From Spirodela intermedia (lineage: Eukaryota > Streptophyta > Magnoliopsida > Alismatales > Araceae), in the NCBI GenBank assembly GCA_902729315.2, contig LR746264.1:7099878-7163877 (forward strand): a DNA stretch of 64,000 nt, read 5' to 3'. The position numbers and the translations under genes were made by a program. The notes below the pieces were generated by a model. It ran no database searches and had not been told where the DNA came from. It worked only from the letters and a program-made list of their open reading frames with translations. Every line of letters begins with the position of its first letter. The first letter of the stretch is position 1. Positions 61,801 through 64,000 of the stretch are shown piece after piece.

Positions 61801-62216
61801 AGTACTATGATGGGAGGGACGGGTGCTACATAGGGAAGCAATCACGGAAGATGCAGACCTGGTCGATGTCCGGCTACGTGGTAGCGAGGATGATTGCAGA
61901 AGACCCTTCTCTCCTTGGGCTCATCTCTCTTGATGAGGGCAAGGATATGAATCCCACGCTGTCCCGAGCGACGTCCCTACCTTCCAGGTTATTTCCCGAC
62001 CCTCCACGTTACACCCCTGCGGATAACCCTACTTCTCTTACTTCCATTTGCGCTTCAATGGTGAGGAAGAGGTTCCGTCCATTTTTGGCCCTCTTTCGAA
62101 TGAGGAAACATTTCAGATGCCTTACAAGAGTCAACCTACTCGGTATTCGATTATTCTTCACAACAATAAAATGTACCTCAACGGGCTACTCTCTTTCCTT
62201 CTCCCCCCGGTTTTGA
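58890..62216 (+). CDS. Alkaline/neutral invertase (GH100)
   Basis: Hydrolyses sucrose to glucose and fructose in cytosol or organelles. Four exons: 58890-59195, 60027-60458, 61051-61609, 61693-62216, about 606 residues. Seen: Ser-rich N-terminus, [165 protein letters not shown] and [18 protein letters not shown]. It lacks a plastid-type transit peptide, so a cytosolic form is likely. The usual C-terminus is RSxSW-like shortly after the last helix. Here, after [10 protein letters not shown], the frame runs on about 75 Arg/Pro-rich residues to a stop just before the opposing gene. Either the last exon is spliced at CCAG|GTTATT (near 61988) or the native stop was lost. Confidence 0.9.
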
Positions 62217-62251
62217 AAAGTCATTTTGAGGAAAATCACATCGTGGGGCTC

Positions 62252-63861
62252 TCAGTAAACGAGCCGCGGCTCGAATTCAGCGAAATCTACAGATCCGGAC
62301 TCGACGGGGGGCATAAGATAAGCAGCCACGATCTCGGAGACCAGCGCCGCCACCAGGGGAATCTTCTTGAAGTTCTTCACCAGAGGGATATCCTGGCTCT
62401 CCCCGACCGCAATCAGCTTCTCGTTGATCTCCACCATGCGATCCAGCTTCCTTTTGAATTCTGGGTTCTCCACGTCCAGAACCGCGGGGAAGATCCTCGC
62501 CGACGTCCGATTGGTCTGCAACAACATCAGGGCACACCAGCGGTGAGTACCGCTTCTCCCTCCCCTCCTAGAGAGAGAATCTCCGGAGCACTACTCCTCA
62601 TTCCTCCTCACCTCGATAATGACATGCATGTCGAACTCCTTGGTGTTGAGCCCGATGCCTTCGTAGAAAGCCGTCCTCTGGCAGTCGTTCAGGTACATCG
62701 TCACGTACACCTGCCAGAGAAGAAGCACCAGAGGGGAGGCCAGGTGAGCCCTCTGTCCCCCGAGGAAAAAGAACAAGTGTAAAGGGGAAGAGGATGAAGA
62801 GGGTGGGGGATTACAGAGAGGCAGAAGAAGCGTGACCAGAGCTTGGCCTTCCAGTCGTTGAGGAACTGGGGCTGGGCCTTGAGCAGAGCAGAGAAGAAGT
62901 CCCCATGGCGGTTCTCGTCCTGGCACCAGTTCTCGAAGTACTTGAAGATGGGATAGACTTGGAACTCCGGGTTGGCCTTCAGGTGCCTGTAGATGGTGAT
63001 GTACCTCCAGTACCCAATCTTCTCCGACAGGTAGGTGGCGTAGAAGATGAACTTGGGCTTGAAGAAGGTGTACTTCCGAGCCTTCGTCAGAAAACCCAGG
63101 TCCAGCGCCAGGTTGAAATCAGAGAGCCCCTTGTTCAGAAACCTGGCAGGTCAAATCATATGACAGAGGAGATGAGACATTTGGGTTCTCAGGGTAGGGA
63201 ATGCTCCGACTTTCTGGACACTAGAAATTACTCACCCGGCATGCCTGGCCTCGTCCCTGGACATGAGGGAGAAGATCTCCGCCACCACGGGGTTGGTTTT
63301 CTGCGGTCAGAAGAACAGGGTCAGAGATTGTGGAGGAAAAAGGAAGAAGGAAATAGTGAAGCTGATGTTAGGTTAGGTTATTGCCTTGAGGCGGCGGCCG
63401 AGCTCCTTGTAGAGGAGGAAGCCGGAGAACTCGGCGGTGCAGGAGCGCTCGAGGAACTCGACGAAGATCTGGCGGAGGGGCCCCTGCAACTTGTCGGCGG
63501 CCTCCTTGAAGGCCGGGTTGCGGACGAAGTGGGTCTGGTTGTAGTCAGTCTTGAACTCCTGGAGCAGCGCCTCGAACTCCTTCTCGTTCAGGTTCTTGTT
63601 CATCTCCGTGTTGAACAGGGACTCCATCTCGTCGAAGTCCGTCGTGTAGAACCTCGGCGTCAGCAGCGTCTCCTTTATCTCCGTCGTCTTGGGGGACTTC
63701 TTCGGGAGCGCCGTGGTGGCGCCTGCGGCTGGGGGAGGAGACCCCACCGCCATCCTCACGACGGAGGGCGGCCGCCGCCCGCCGAGCCTCGGTGCCGCCC
63801 CGGCGCCGAACCTGGACAGCCGGTTGATGGGCTTAACGAGGGCCAGCTCCGCCGTCGCCAT
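62252..63861 (-). CDS. CHL27: Mg-protoporphyrin IX monomethyl ester aerobic cyclase (CHL27/CRD1/AcsF)
   Basis: Membrane-bound diiron subunit of the oxidative cyclase that makes the isocyclic ring of chlorophyll in plastids. Exons in coding order: 63385-63861, 63236-63300, 62815-63142, 62612-62710, 62252-62515, 410 residues. Seen: transit-like [47 protein letters not shown]; iron-ligand motifs in [20 protein letters not shown] (ExxH), DENRHGDFF (ExxH) and EFDMHVI; end [16 protein letters not shown]. An in-frame ATG at 63957 would add 32 residues, but the family starts at MA-x-ALVKP, so 63861 is preferred. Intron 1 begins with GC (AAG|GCAATA) and no GT lies nearby, so it is a GC-AG intron. The stop lies 35 bp from the invertase stop (convergent). 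Confidence 0.96.
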
Positions 63862-64000
63862 CTCTGCCTCTGCCTGCCTCCGCGACCTCTTCGCTTGATC
63901 GCTACCGAGGAGTCGCAGATAACCGGGAAGGGATGATATGAAGGGCGCTCCCCTCATCCAGTGAAATCCGCGGCTTTAAATGACGTTTTGACAAGTGTAC
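63862..64000 (-). promoter_or_regulatory. CHL27 5' UTR and promoter start
   Basis: 139 bp upstream of the preferred start, cut by the window edge. TTTAAA near 63975 is a possible TATA-like element for the minus-strand gene. Confidence 0.35.

Noticed and set aside
62905-63936. 343-codon plus-strand open frame
   Set aside because: Runs through both exons and introns of CHL27 in antisense; Glu/Leu/Arg-biased composition is typical of a GC-rich shadow.

Overview
The window is nuclear DNA of a flowering plant. The genes are split by GT-AG introns, many products carry chloroplast or mitochondrial targeting ends, and the families are plant ones (TGA bZIP, CDPK, VQ, type II metacaspase, DYW-PPR, RNC1, CHL27). 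Several genes have strikingly GC-rich exons beside AT-rich introns, and (CT)n/(GA)n tracts sit next to many starts. This is compatible with a monocot or another lineage with GC-rich exons, but the species cannot be named from sequence alone. Fifteen genes could be resolved to exon level, with a sixteenth (dihydropyrimidinase) cut by the left edge. Exon coordinates were read by hand from splice signals, reading frame and recalled family sequence; they are not backed by transcripts.

Layout. 1-1614 (+): 3' half of dihydropyrimidinase. 2278-8210 (-): clade II TGA bZIP factor. 10439-12678 (-): calcium-dependent protein kinase. 13457-16450 (-): plastid parvulin/rhodanese protein. 18908-19189 (+): VQ-motif protein resembling SIB1. 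About 19.8-24.3 kb is an AT-rich, gene-free block. 25008-30334 (+): secreted LRR protein resembling a SERK ectodomain, with a 3.5-kb intron. 30641-34917 (+): L-2-hydroxyglutarate dehydrogenase. 35387-38035 (-): RNC1, a catalytically dead RNase III. 38387-40947 (+): membrane-anchored cupin of unknown function. 41348-42382 (+): metacaspase-9 type. 42668-45258 (+): calmodulin. 45787-47082 (-): E2 of the UBC22/UBE2S type. 48624-50747 (-): DYW-class PPR. 52017-57934 (+): LAS1-like ITS2 endonuclease. 58890-62216 (+): alkaline/neutral invertase. 62252-63861 (-): CHL27/CRD1 aerobic cyclase.

Functional themes. One group is signalling and defence-type genes (TGA, CDPK, VQ, LRR, metacaspase, calmodulin). 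Another is organelle biogenesis and metabolism (PpiC/rhodanese, RNC1, PPR, CHL27, L2HGDH). The rest are housekeeping genes (UBC22, LAS1, invertase, DHPase). I see no operon-like or biosynthetic cluster logic; the order looks like ordinary gene-dense euchromatin.

The points most worth a second look are: six WRKY-type TTGAC cores in 268 bp upstream of the CDPK; a 10-bp-periodic MYB-core array just before a TATA box at the invertase; GC-AG introns in RNC1 and CHL27 (and possibly LAS1); an intron that splits the LAS1 HEPN catalytic motif; a solitary start-codon exon in the E2 gene; and the uncharacterised membrane cupin. I found no convincing wholly new system, CRISPR array, intact transposon or RNA gene.
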